A DNA stretch of 64,000 nucleotides from Roseovarius sp. A-2 (lineage in GTDB: Bacteria > Pseudomonadota > Alphaproteobacteria > Rhodobacterales > Rhodobacteraceae), in contig NZ_BDIY01000002.1 in the NCBI RefSeq assembly GCF_002072155.1, positions 124,001-188,000 on the forward strand, given 5' to 3'. This document shows, piece after piece, positions 34,426-43,547 of the stretch (within the stretch, counting starts at the first letter, position 1; each line of letters opens with the position of its first letter). Below the pieces are notes generated by a model. The model saw only the letters and a program-made list of their open reading frames with translations, had not been told where the DNA came from and made no database searches. The position numbers and the translations under genes were made by a program.

Positions 34426-36365
34426 GCGCGGTCCTTCTCGCCGGCCTCGGGGCGCAGACGTTCGCGGCGCAATTCTTCCTGCTGGGTACGGATGCGGGGG
34501 CGGTCGGCCTTGGGATAGGCCTCGAGCGGCGGATCGCCGCCATAAAGCGCCTGCAACGTGATGTCGCGGGCAATCGGAGCCGCCGCCGTCGAGCCGCCGC
34601 CGCCATGTTCGACGACCACCGCCACGGCATATTTCGGCGCGTCGTGCGGGGCGTAGTTCACGAACAGCGCGTGGTCGCGCTGTTCGCGCGGCAGGGCGTT
34701 GTTCCTCAGGACCCCGGTCGCGCGTTCCCCCGAGGAGATGTTACGCACCTGGCTGGTGCCGGTCTTGCCGGCCATGCGCACCGCATCGTCGACGATGCGG
34801 CTGCGATAGGCGGTGCCGCGATTGCTGTTGGTGACCGCATACATCGCACGGCGCACCTCGCGCAGGTGGTTCTCGTTGAGGCCGAGATCCTCGCCATGGC
34901 CTGATGGCTGCTCGACGCCGTCGATGGATTTCACCAGCCGGGGTGTGACCTGCCGAGAGGTCGCCAGCCGCGCCGTCATCACCGCCAGTTGCATCGGCGA
35001 GGCCAGCACGAAGCCCTGACCGATCGAGGCATTGACGCTGTCGCCCACCACCCAGGGCTGACCGCGATTGGCCAGCTTCCATTGCCGCGTCGGGGTCAAC
35101 CCCTGCGCCACCGAGGTCATCGGCAAGTCGAACTGCACGCCAAGCCCGAGGCGGTTGGCCATTGCGGAAATCTTCTCGATTCCGGTGCGCAGGGCCAGTT
35201 CGTAATAATAGACGTCGCAGCTTTCGCGCAGCGAGCGATGGAAATCGACATTGCCATGCCCGCCGCGTTTCCAGCAGTGAAAGCGGCGCCCGCTGACCTC
35301 CTTGTGGCCCGGGCAATAGACGGTCTCGTTGAGGTCGATCTGTCCGTCCTCGAGCGCGGCGAGCGCGGTTACCATCTTGAAGGTGGAGCCGGGCGGGTAA
35401 ATGCCCTGCACCGCCTTGTTGGGGAGGGGGCGATAGGGGTTCTCCAGCAGCGCCCGGTAATTGGCGACAGATATCCCGCGCACGAAAAGATTGGGGTCGT
35501 AGCTGGGCGAGGACGCGCTGACCAGCAGATCACCAGTCTCGCAATCAAGGACCACCGCCGCTGCGCTCTCGCCCTTGAGCCGGGCATGGGTGTAGCCCTG
35601 CAATTCGTTGTCGAGGGTGATCTGGATATCGGCCCCGGGCTGGCCTTCCTGGCGGTCAAGCTCGCGCATGATGCGGCCGGCGGCGTTCACCTCGACCCGC
35701 CGGGTGCCGGCAGTGCCGCGCAGCATATCCTCGCGCTTGGCCTCCAGCCCGATCTTGCCGATCTGGAAACGGGGCAGGCGCAACAGTGCCTCTGGGGCCT
35801 CGATCCTTTCGAGATCCTTGTCGCTGACCGCGCCCACATAGCCCACGACGTGGGCGTAATCGTCCCGCAGCGGGTAGCGCCGCGAGAGGCCCACCTCAGG
35901 TATGACGCCGGGCAGGGCGGGGGCGTTGACGGCGACCCGGCTGATTGCCTCCCAACTGACCCGGTCGGCCAGTGTCACGGGGGTGTCGCCGCGCAACTCG
36001 CGCAGGTCGCGCCGCGCTTTTTCAAGCTCGCCCGCGTCCAGATCCACGAGGCGGGCCAGCCGCGCGATCACCGCGTCGATGTCGCTCGCCTGTTCGCGTA
36101 TCATGGTGATCCGGTAGCTGGGGATGTTCTCGGCGATGACCTGGCCGGTGCGGTCGAAGATACGGCCGCGCGCAGGTGGCAGAAGCTGGATGTTGATCCG
36201 GTTCTCATCGGCCAGCAGGCGAAACTGATCGGCCTGTTCCAGTTGCAGATGACGCATGCGCAGGGCGAGCGCGGTCATCGCCCCGATCTGCAGTCCGCCC
36301 ACGATCAGCCCGCGCCGGGTGATCCGGCGCTGGCTCTCGGCGGTATCGCGGGTCGGCCGTCTCAT
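34422..36365 (-). CDS. mrdA: Penicillin-binding protein 2, elongasome transpeptidase
   Basis: 647 residues. One N-terminal membrane anchor (LIVGGLQIGAMTALALRM), a dimerisation domain with RGRIFDRTGQVIAENIPSY, and a class B transpeptidase domain. Catalytic motifs: S327-x-x-K330 (PPGSTFK), S382-C-D (RESCDVYY) and K534-T-G (AGKTGTSQ). It crosslinks new peptidoglycan along the cylinder, paired with RodA. Four-base overlaps with mreD and rodA on either side indicate coupled translation. Confidence 0.97.
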   Translation of the reverse strand: MRRPTRDTAESQRRITRRGLIVGGLQIGAMTALALRMRHLQLEQADQFRLLADENRINIQLLPPARGRIFDRTGQVIAENIPSYRITMIREQASDIDAVIARLARLVDLDAGELEKARRDLRELRGDTPVTLADRVSWEAISRVAVNAPALPGVIPEVGLSRRYPLRDDYAHVVGYVGAVSDKDLERIEAPEALLRLPRFQIGKIGLEAKREDMLRGTAGTRRVEVNAAGRIMRELDRQEGQPGADIQITLDNELQGYTHARLKGESAAAVVLDCETGDLLVSASSPSYDPNLFVRGISVANYRALLENPYRPLPNKAVQGIYPPGSTFKMVTALAALEDGQIDLNETVYCPGHKEVSGRRFHCWKRGGHGNVDFHRSLRESCDVYYYELALRTGIEKISAMANRLGLGVQFDLPMTSVAQGLTPTRQWKLANRGQPWVVGDSVNASIGQGFVLASPMQLAVMTARLATSRQVTPRLVKSIDGVEQPSGHGEDLGLNENHLREVRRAMYAVTNSNRGTAYRSRIVDDAVRMAGKTGTSQVRNISSGERATGVLRNNALPREQRDHALFVNYAPHDAPKYAVAVVVEHGGGGSTAAAPIARDITLQALYGGDPPLEAYPKADRPRIRTQQEELRRERLRPEAGEKDRA

Positions 36366-36901
36366 GCGCGGCCTGCCGCGGGATCGAAATCACCCGGCGC
36401 ACGCTTGCGCACGCCAAGCAGGCCATGTGACAGCAGCGCCACCAGCGGATAGACCAGCAGCGTGGCAAGCAACTGCATCAGGGTCAGCCCGAGCGGGGCC
36501 TGATCCACCATCAGCACAGTCAGAATGATCCGGTAGGCCAGCGTCATCACGACAAGCGTGCTGCTGACGGCGGCCCATTCGGCGGCAAAGGTCAGGTCGC
36601 GCAGCGACGTGGCGCGGTTGCGCAGCGTCTCGAGTCCGAGCACGGTGATCGCCGCCCATAGCCCCGGCGGGCGCTGCAACAGCAAATCCATCCCGAGCGC
36701 GACGAGCGCCACCAGTAGCAACGGCACGTAGTCGGGGCGCCGCACCGCCCAGCCGAAGGTCAGCGCCAGAAACAGGTTCGGACCTGCCCAGCCCGACGGC
36801 ATCATGTCAAGCGGCAGCAGATGCAGGAAGATCAGCAAAAGGCTCAGCGCCAGATAGAGCGCGCGCATCAGCCAGATCCGGGGCAGCAGCGCATCAGCCA
36901 T
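36362..36901 (-). CDS. mreD: Rod shape-determining protein MreD
   Basis: 179 residues with five hydrophobic spans. LLIFLHLLPLDMMPSGWAGPNL and FGWAVRRPDYVPLLLVALVALGMDLLLQRPPG (in segments) are typical MreD features. Inner-membrane subunit linking MreC and MreB with the peptidoglycan synthases. Overlaps the mreC stop by eight bases and the mrdA start by four. Confidence 0.93.
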   Translation of the reverse strand: MADALLPRIWLMRALYLALSLLLIFLHLLPLDMMPSGWAGPNLFLALTFGWAVRRPDYVPLLLVALVALGMDLLLQRPPGLWAAITVLGLETLRNRATSLRDLTFAAEWAAVSSTLVVMTLAYRIILTVLMVDQAPLGLTLMQLLATLLVYPLVALLSHGLLGVRKRAPGDFDPAAGRA

Positions 36902-37811
36902 TGCTCGCCTCCGCCGCGATGGCCGGATCGAGCGGTGTCGTGCCGGGCAGGGGGAATGGCGCGATCAGTTCGCCAGGCGTTTCGATCTCTTCGGTCGCAT
37001 AGCTGCGCAGCACGCGCAGGAATTCCAGCCGCTCGTAGTCGGCGGCGATGCGCACCCGCATGCGCCCGCCCGGATCCTCGGCCAGTTGCCCGACCAGCAG
37101 ACCGGCGGGAAAGACCCCGCCATCGCCCGAGGTCAGCACCCGGTCGCCGGGGCGCACCTGATCCGGGGTTTCGATGAAATCCACCAGCGGCGCGACCGAG
37201 TTGTCGCCGATGATCAGCGCGCGCTGCCCCGAGGGCTGGAGCGTCACCGGGATGCGGCTTGACGTATCGGTGAGCAGGATCACCCGTGCGGTATTCCGCC
37301 CCACGCCCGAGATCCGACCGACAAGGCCCAGCCCGTCCATCGCCGCCCAGCCATCCATGATCCCGTCGCGGGTTCCGACGTTGATCAGCACCGATTGCCG
37401 GAACGGAGAGCCGCTATCGGCCATCACCACGCCGGTAACATAGGTCAGGCGCGGATCAAGCTGCACATTGTTGAGATCGAGCAGCCGGGCGTTTTCCTGT
37501 TCCAGCTGGAGCGCCGCCTCCTTCCACGCCTTCATCTGCTGCAATTCGCGACGCAGGTCCTGATTTTGCTGATACATGCGCTGATAGCTCTGGAAATCGC
37601 GCAGGATGTTAACCGCGCCTGTCACCGGGGCCATCGCCCAGTCGAAGGAGGGCACGACCCGGTCCACCACCTGCGCGCGGAAACGCTCCACGCGCGGGCT
37701 GTCGATGCGCCACAGCAGGAACAGACCGAGCAGGCACAAAAGCACCACACTCAGAAGCAGACGCTTCAGCCGACCGCTATAGTCTTCGCTCTGTCCGCGA
37801 TCCTTGGCCAC
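36894..37811 (-). CDS. mreC: Rod shape-determining protein MreC
   Basis: 305 residues. A single N-terminal membrane span (LLLSVVLLCLLGLFLLW), then a coiled coil (YQQNQDLRRELQQMKAWKE) and the two beta-barrel domains with GTRDGIMDGWAAMDGLGLVGRI (in two parts). MreC is the periplasmic scaffold that activates PBP2. Placed between mreB and mreD in the usual order; 33 bases after mreB. Confidence 0.95.
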   Translation of the reverse strand: MAKDRGQSEDYSGRLKRLLLSVVLLCLLGLFLLWRIDSPRVERFRAQVVDRVVPSFDWAMAPVTGAVNILRDFQSYQRMYQQNQDLRRELQQMKAWKEAALQLEQENARLLDLNNVQLDPRLTYVTGVVMADSGSPFRQSVLINVGTRDGIMDGWAAMDGLGLVGRISGVGRNTARVILLTDTSSRIPVTLQPSGQRALIIGDNSVAPLVDFIETPDQVRPGDRVLTSGDGGVFPAGLLVGQLAEDPGGRMRVRIAADYERLEFLRVLRSYATEEIETPGELIAPFPLPGTTPLDPAIAAEASNG

Positions 37812-37844
37812 GGGAACCCCCTTTTGCTCTAAAAGGTGGGCGGG

Positions 37845-38891
<1,047 letters not shown>

Positions 38892-39032
38892 TTACGTAAC
38901 TGTCCTGTCGCCCCAATGAAGATTTGCCCCGCGACTCGGACGGTCGGGGGCCGGATTTCCTTATAGTTGGCGGCCTGCACGGGCGAAAGGGGCTGTTTCA
39001 ACCCTGTAAGCACCAAACCGCCACCGCGGGCG

Positions 39033-40334
39033 TCATTCGTTGAGATGATCAAGCCGCGCGCGCACTGACAACCCGTGCGCCCCGAGGCTTTCGGAGCGGG
39101 CCAGCGTCTCGGCGGCTGGGCCGATGGCGCGCAGCGCCTCTGGTGTCATCCTGGCCAGCGTGGTGCGTTTGAGGAAATCCATTACCGACAGGCCCGACGA
39201 GAACCGCGCCGAGCGTGCCGTGGGCAGCACGTGATTGGGTCCGCCCACGTAGTCGCCGATCGCCTCGGGCGTCCAGGCCCCGAGGAAGATCGCGCCGGCA
39301 TGTGAAATCTGCTGGCTCAGCGCGTCCGGCTCGGTCACGCAAAGCTCCAGATGCTCGGGCGCGATGCGGTTGCTGAGGGCGGCGGCGGTGGCGAGGTCGG
39401 GCACCGTGATAATCGCGCCATAATCGCGCCAGCTTGCGCCCGCGATGGCGCGCCGCTCCAACGTTTGAAGATGGCGTTCGATGGCCGCGCCCACGTCGCA
39501 TGCAAGGTCCGTATCGTCGGTAATCAGGATCGCCTGCGCGCTTTCGTCATGTTCGGCCTGGCTCAGCATGTCGAGCGCGATCCAGTCGGCATTCTGCCCC
39601 CTGTCGGCAATCACCAGGATCTCCGACGGGCCCGCGATCATGTCGATCCCCACCTTGCCGAACACCCGCCGTTTTGCGGCGGCGACAAAGGCATTGCCCG
39701 GCCCGGTGATCTTGTCCACCGGCGCGATACTCTCGGTGCCATAGGCCAGCGCCGCCACCGCCTGCGCGCCGCCTATGCGGTAGATCTCGTCCACGCCCGC
39801 GATCTGCGCGGCCAGCAACACCAGGGGATTGGCCTTTCCATCCGGGGTCGGCACCACGATGGCCAACCGCTCCACCCCCGCCACCTTGGCCGGGATCGCG
39901 TTCATCAAAACCGACGACGGGTAGGACGCGAGGCCACCGGGCACATAAAGCCCCGCCGCGCCGACAGGGGTCCACCGCCAGCCGAGCACGGCACCACTTT
40001 CTTCGGTCCAGCTCGCATCCTCGGGCAGTTGCCGTTGGTGATAGTCCCGGATGCGGGCGGCCGCGAGTTCCAGTGCCTCGCGCTCGGCCTGCGGCACCTG
40101 TGCGACCAGTGCCGCCAGCTCTGCGGGCGAAAAGCGCAAGGTCTGCGGCGACAGCTCCAGCCGGTCGAACCTCGCGGTCAGCTCGATCACGGCGGCATCG
40201 CCGCGCGTGCGCACATCCGCGATGATGGCGGCAACGGTGTCGTCCACATCGGGGCTGTCCTCGCGCTTGGCGCTCAGCAGCGCCGCGAACCGCGCCTCGA
40301 AATCGGGTGCTGTGGCGTCGAGCGTGATGGGCAT
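39033..40334 (-). CDS. hisD: Histidinol dehydrogenase
   Basis: 433 residues. Motifs: PSSVLMNAIPAKVAGVERL, IAGPSEILVIAD, DMLSQAEHDESAQAIL with the zinc-binding Gln/His, and RIAPEHLELCV with the catalytic Glu-His. It performs the last two oxidations of histidine synthesis. Follows DUF2948 and murA on the minus strand, a gene order conserved in Rhodobacterales, with a GAGTATTT motif in the 104-base gap. Confidence 0.97.
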   Translation of the reverse strand: MPITLDATAPDFEARFAALLSAKREDSPDVDDTVAAIIADVRTRGDAAVIELTARFDRLELSPQTLRFSPAELAALVAQVPQAEREALELAAARIRDYHQRQLPEDASWTEESGAVLGWRWTPVGAAGLYVPGGLASYPSSVLMNAIPAKVAGVERLAIVVPTPDGKANPLVLLAAQIAGVDEIYRIGGAQAVAALAYGTESIAPVDKITGPGNAFVAAAKRRVFGKVGIDMIAGPSEILVIADRGQNADWIALDMLSQAEHDESAQAILITDDTDLACDVGAAIERHLQTLERRAIAGASWRDYGAIITVPDLATAAALSNRIAPEHLELCVTEPDALSQQISHAGAIFLGAWTPEAIGDYVGGPNHVLPTARSARFSSGLSVMDFLKRTTLARMTPEALRAIGPAAETLARSESLGAHGLSVRARLDHLNE

Positions 40335-40391
40335 GGCAGATCCTTTCGACGGTGCGGATAACGGGCGGGCGAATGTATCTCAGGCCCCGGG

Positions 40392-40413
40392 TTTCTTTAT
40401 GGCAAAAATACTC
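40392..40413 (-). repeat. GAGTATTT post-stop motif, copy after the DUF2948 gene
   Basis: On the minus strand GAGTATTT, TTG, CCATAAAGAAA begins 25 bases beyond the DUF2948 stop. It matches the copies at 17041-17062 and 29211-29263 in sequence and in orientation relative to the preceding gene. Confidence 0.6.
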
Positions 40414-40438
40414 AAAATCCGAGGGTTGCAACCGGGTG

Positions 40439-40909
40439 TCAGCTATCGTGGCGGGGCACTTTGCCGGACGGCGCGCGATAGGGCCGCGTTACGTCCTTGA
40501 GCGTGACCTCGAGCGCCTCGATCCCGAGCCGGATTGCGCCGTCACCGGCCAGCGTCAGCAGCACATGACCTGCCCCGTCGCCGGCTGGCTCGAAGCTGAT
40601 CGACAGCAGCGACAGGATCGTGTCAGGATCGCTCCGGTCGATGCCCTGGCTCGCGACGCGCAGCACGTTCTCGACTACGAGCACCGATTGCACGCGTTCG
40701 GGCGCGTGGCGCTCGCGGCCCTTGTCCTCCCAGCGAAAGCGGTTGAGCAGCAGGCCAAAGCGCCGCTCGCCCGCGCGCCATGTCATTTCGGTGATTGGAA
40801 AGACCGCATCCTGCGCGAGCGAAGAAATCACCTGCAGATCATCGACATCGAACGCACCCAGATTGAGCGGCGTCTCGCGCCCGTCTTCGAATTTGGCGTC
40901 TTCGGTCAT
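40439..40909 (-). CDS. DUF2948-family protein
   Basis: 156 residues. [22 protein letters not shown], then [23 protein letters not shown] and [28 protein letters not shown] (seen in pieces) are the family pattern. Function unknown. Found between murA and hisD in many Rhodobacterales. Its start overlaps the murA stop by four bases, so it is translated with murA. Confidence 0.88.
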   Translation of the reverse strand: MTEDAKFEDGRETPLNLGAFDVDDLQVISSLAQDAVFPITEMTWRAGERRFGLLLNRFRWEDKGRERHAPERVQSVLVVENVLRVASQGIDRSDPDTILSLLSISFEPAGDGAGHVLLTLAGDGAIRLGIEALEVTLKDVTRPYRAPSGKVPRHDS

Positions 40910-42174
40910 TGGTCGCTGATCCTTTCGATCTTCGCCCCGACATTGCCGAGCTTCTCCTCGACGCTCTCATACCCGCGATCGAGATGATAGACCCGGTTGA
41001 CCACCGTCTCGCCCCCGGCCGCCAATCCCGCGAGGATCAGCGAAACGCTGGCGCGCAGGTCGGTCGCCATTACGGGCGCACCCTTGAGATGCTCGACGCC
41101 GGTGACCGTCGCGGTGCCGCCCTGCACGTCGATCCGCGCGCCCATGCGCATCAGTTCCGGCGCATGCATGAAGCGGTTTTCGAAAATCCGCTCTTCAAGG
41201 ACCGAGGTGCCTTCGGCGGTGCACATCAGCGCCATCATCTGCGCCTGCAAGTCGGTCGGAAAGCCGGGGAACGGTTCGGTGATCACGTCAACAGCCCGCA
41301 CGCGGGCGTTCCTGCGGCTGACCTTGAGACCGTTTTCGGTTTCCTCGACAGTGACACCCGCAGCATCGAGCCGCTCGCAGAACGCCTCTACCAATTCGAT
41401 CCGCCCGCCGAGGCATTCCACCTCGCCGCCGCAGATTGCAGGCGCCAGCATATAGGTGCCCAGCTCGATCCGGTCGGGCACCACCGGATGCGTCGCCCCG
41501 CCCAGACGTTCGACCCCCTGAATGGTGATCGTCGAGGTGCCCTCGCCCTCGATCTGCGCGCCCATGCGGCGCAGGCACTGTGCCAGATCCACGATCTCGG
41601 GCTCGCGCGCGGCGTTCTTCAGCACGGTTGTCCCCTTGGCCAGCGTCGCCGCCATCAGCGCGTTTTCGGTGGCCCCGACCGAGACGATAGGAAATTCGAA
41701 CGTGCCGCCCCTGAGACCACCGGGGGCCTTGGCATGGACATAACCCTCGCGCAGATCGAGGTCCGCCCCCATGGCCTCCAGCGCCTTGAGATGCAGATCG
41801 ACGGGGCGCGCGCCGATGGCACAGCCACCGGGCAGCGACACGACCGCATGCCCGTCGCGTGCCAGCATCGGACCAAGCACCAGGATCGAGGCGCGCATCT
41901 TTCGCACGATGTCATAATCGGCCACGTGATTGTTGAGGTTGTGCGACGACAGCGCCAACACCTTGCCGCCCTGCATCTGCGTGACCTCCGCCCCGAGCGA
42001 TTGCAACAGCGTACTCATCGTCTTGATATCCGACAGGCGCGGCGCGTTGGTCAGGGTCAGCGGCTCTTCGCTGAGCAGTGTTGCGGGCATCAGCGTGAGG
42101 CAGGCATTCTTGGCCCCCGCGATCGGGATCTGCCCCTTGAGAGGGCCGTTGCCCGTGACGACGATCGAATCCAT
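40906..42174 (-). CDS. murA: UDP-N-acetylglucosamine 1-carboxyvinyltransferase
   Basis: 422 residues, EPT fold. The catalytic cysteine is Cys118 in [14 protein letters not shown], so the enzyme should be fosfomycin-sensitive by type. [20 protein letters not shown] and the C-terminal [15 protein letters not shown] are family landmarks. It adds enolpyruvate to UDP-GlcNAc, the first committed step of peptidoglycan synthesis. Begins five bases after a short basic gene on the same strand. Confidence 0.97.
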   Translation of the reverse strand: MDSIVVTGNGPLKGQIPIAGAKNACLTLMPATLLSEEPLTLTNAPRLSDIKTMSTLLQSLGAEVTQMQGGKVLALSSHNLNNHVADYDIVRKMRASILVLGPMLARDGHAVVSLPGGCAIGARPVDLHLKALEAMGADLDLREGYVHAKAPGGLRGGTFEFPIVSVGATENALMAATLAKGTTVLKNAAREPEIVDLAQCLRRMGAQIEGEGTSTITIQGVERLGGATHPVVPDRIELGTYMLAPAICGGEVECLGGRIELVEAFCERLDAAGVTVEETENGLKVSRRNARVRAVDVITEPFPGFPTDLQAQMMALMCTAEGTSVLEERIFENRFMHAPELMRMGARIDVQGGTATVTGVEHLKGAPVMATDLRASVSLILAGLAAGGETVVNRVYHLDRGYESVEEKLGNVGAKIERISDQ

Positions 42175-42179
42175 CTGCT

Positions 42180-42347
42180 CTACCCTTTGTCCTTGTCACC
42201 GGTTTCCGGTTTACCTGCCTCATCCGCACCGCGCCCGCGCATCTGCGCCTTACGCCGCGCGAGATTGGCCTTCAACGCCGATTTGAGCCTGTCCTCGCGG
42301 CTCTGCCCCTTTTTCGCGGGCTTGTCCGGTGTGGTTTTCCTGTTCAT
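42180..42347 (-). CDS. Small basic protein upstream of murA
   Basis: 55 residues, stop five bases before the murA ATG. The product starts [19 protein letters not shown], continues with [21 protein letters not shown] and ends in a charged tail. It is very rich in Lys and Arg and has no hydrophobic segment. A short GAGA stretch precedes the ATG. Similar short basic frames are often seen in front of murA in this order (recollection, not checked). Function unknown; nucleic-acid contact is conceivable from charge alone. Confidence 0.6.
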   Translation of the reverse strand: MNRKTTPDKPAKKGQSREDRLKSALKANLARRKAQMRGRGADEAGKPETGDKDKG

Positions 42348-42389
42348 GCGGTCTCTCTTACAGGAGCGGTGAAAAACCGTCCAGTTACC

Positions 42390-42418
42390 CCTTGCGCGAG
42401 GGGGCGTTAGCGTCTAAT
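42390..42418 (+). promoter_or_regulatory. Promoter of the tRNA-Thr gene
   Basis: CCTTGC at 42390-42395, 17-base spacer, TCTAAT at 42413-42418, 14 bases before the mature tRNA. The same CCTTGC-17-T(A/C)TAAT layout precedes the tRNA-Pro gene. Confidence 0.5.
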
Positions 42419-42816
42419 CAGCGCGCCACGTGCTGCTGTAGCTCAGTGGTAGAGCGCACCCTTGGTAAGGGTGAGGTCGGGAGTTCAATCCTCCCCAGCA
42501 GCACCATTTCGCTTTTTGACCCCGAAAGCTCCCCTAAGTATTTGAATGGGAAAGAGAATTTCGGAGTTTCATACACCCCATTTTGACTGTATCGAAGAGG
42601 CTCCGCAAAGGCCAATCTAAGCACTGCTTGGCGCATAGCGAAGTCACCATTTTTCCAGATATTCCAAGGGCATGATAGGAATTTCAGAGAGAGTTCAATA
42701 CAGTCCTCCAGCCGTCCCTTTGGTGGGACTGATTTAGCTATTTTTTCGTTGAGAACCAATTTATCGCGTTCAAGCTTCTCGATCCGTGATTCATAGGCGC
42801 TCACGGTACTGGACAA
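42418..42816 (-). pseudogene. C-terminal remnant of a large serine recombinase
   Basis: The frame begins abruptly at about 42816 with YESRIEKLERDKLVL and continues LKFLSCPWNIWKNGD and RQAVLRLAFAEPLRYS. This is the coiled-coil and C-terminal tail of resolvase-type site-specific recombinases that sit next to tRNA genes in this order. The catalytic N-terminal domain (serine nucleophile) and the zinc-ribbon region are missing, with a TAG just upstream in the same frame. The frame runs through the reverse complement of tRNA-Thr and stops at 42418, which fits an integrase whose attachment site is the tRNA. Inactive. Confidence 0.65.
42432..42506 (+). tRNA. tRNA-Thr (GGT)
   Basis: The cloverleaf can be drawn by hand: acceptor GCTGCTG with CAGCAGC, D arm with AGCTCAGTGGTAGAGC, anticodon stem CACCC/GGGTG with loop TTGGTAA (anticodon GGT), and T arm with GGTTC-type loop GTTCAATCC. 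CCA is encoded at 42504-42506. Its 3' end marks the boundary of AT-richer DNA and is overlapped by the remnant recombinase frame. Confidence 0.95.
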
Positions 42817-42948
42817 AGGAAACGGCTAGCCAACGCGCAGGAACTGTTCCGCAGCAAACGGGTAGAAGGGCTACTTTCGATGTATGGCGAGGCCTTGCCG
42901 ACAATGAAATTCACATCATGGCTTTTAGCGTAGAATTCGTTTCTCCCA

Positions 42949-43482
42949 TCAACTCTTAAGGCTGATCTGAAACGGTCTGAACAAAGACGCAACTTCCGCC
43001 CTGTGAGCTTCAAGCGCTTGAAGTTCTTCGGCAAGTTGATCCGAATGCGCCACTTCACGCAGCGTCCCGAACGTGAACAACGTCGGAATCGCAGCTCTAA
43101 CAGGATCAAATTCCCGCAGGGCCATTTCATGTATACCTTCGAAACTGCTTTCTTCAGAAAGGAGACGAGACTTGGCAGTCTGAAGAAGGTTTTGAAGGCG
43201 AAGTGACGGGGCTGGATGAGTTTCCCCAAGGGCTGACAGAGGTGGTCCTGAAACGCATCAAACAGCCAAACCATAGCATAGGAGGCAAAGATGGTCATCC
43301 GCAGGGGCAACGGCTGGATCGAGATCACGGATACCTTCAATATTTTCCATGTCCCGCATCTGTACCGCGCAACTTGCAAAAAAGGCTGACTCATAGGCAT
43401 CGAGCTCAAGGCATCGAAGGATTTTCTTCTGTTCGTTCGTGAGAGAGGGCCGCGCTTGAGCAGACCGATATGTTCGATCAGC
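42949..43482 (-). pseudogene. Interrupted frame, family not recognised
   Basis: One minus-strand frame reads as natural protein over about 178 codons but has an internal TGA at 43258-43260. The upstream part includes RPSLTNEQKKILRCLELD and MRDMENIEGIRDLDPAVAP. The downstream part includes LQNLLQTAKSRLLSEES, MALREFDPVRAAIPTLF and LAEELQALEAHRAEV, ending at TGA 42949-42951. No family is recognised. A longer open frame on the same strand (42801-43409) has unnatural composition. Degenerate gene of the mobile element is the simplest reading. Confidence 0.35.
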
Positions 43483-43487
43483 TATAG

Positions 43488-43513
43488 CAAAAAGCGCCGC
43501 CCCGTAGGGCGGC
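43488..43513 (-). terminator. Rho-independent terminator of fic
   Basis: On the minus strand GCCGCCC-TACG-GGGCGGC (43496-43513) followed by GCTTTTTGC, about 35 bases after the fic stop. Strong stem plus T-run. Confidence 0.75.
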
Positions 43514-43547
43514 TCCTTCGAATGGTCAGAACGTCATAAACTTGTCT

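Noticed and set aside
34989..36452. 487-codon open frame on the plus strand
   Set aside because: It is the antisense shadow of mrdA; in 65% GC DNA the opposite frame often stays open. Histidine/arginine-rich composition and no motifs.
40909..42372. 487-codon open frame on the plus strand opposite murA
   Set aside because: Antisense shadow of murA and the small basic gene, same unnatural composition.
42801..43409. 202-codon minus-strand frame in the element
   Set aside because: Composition rich in Arg, Phe and Leu without structure; another frame of the same strand reads far more like protein although it is interrupted.
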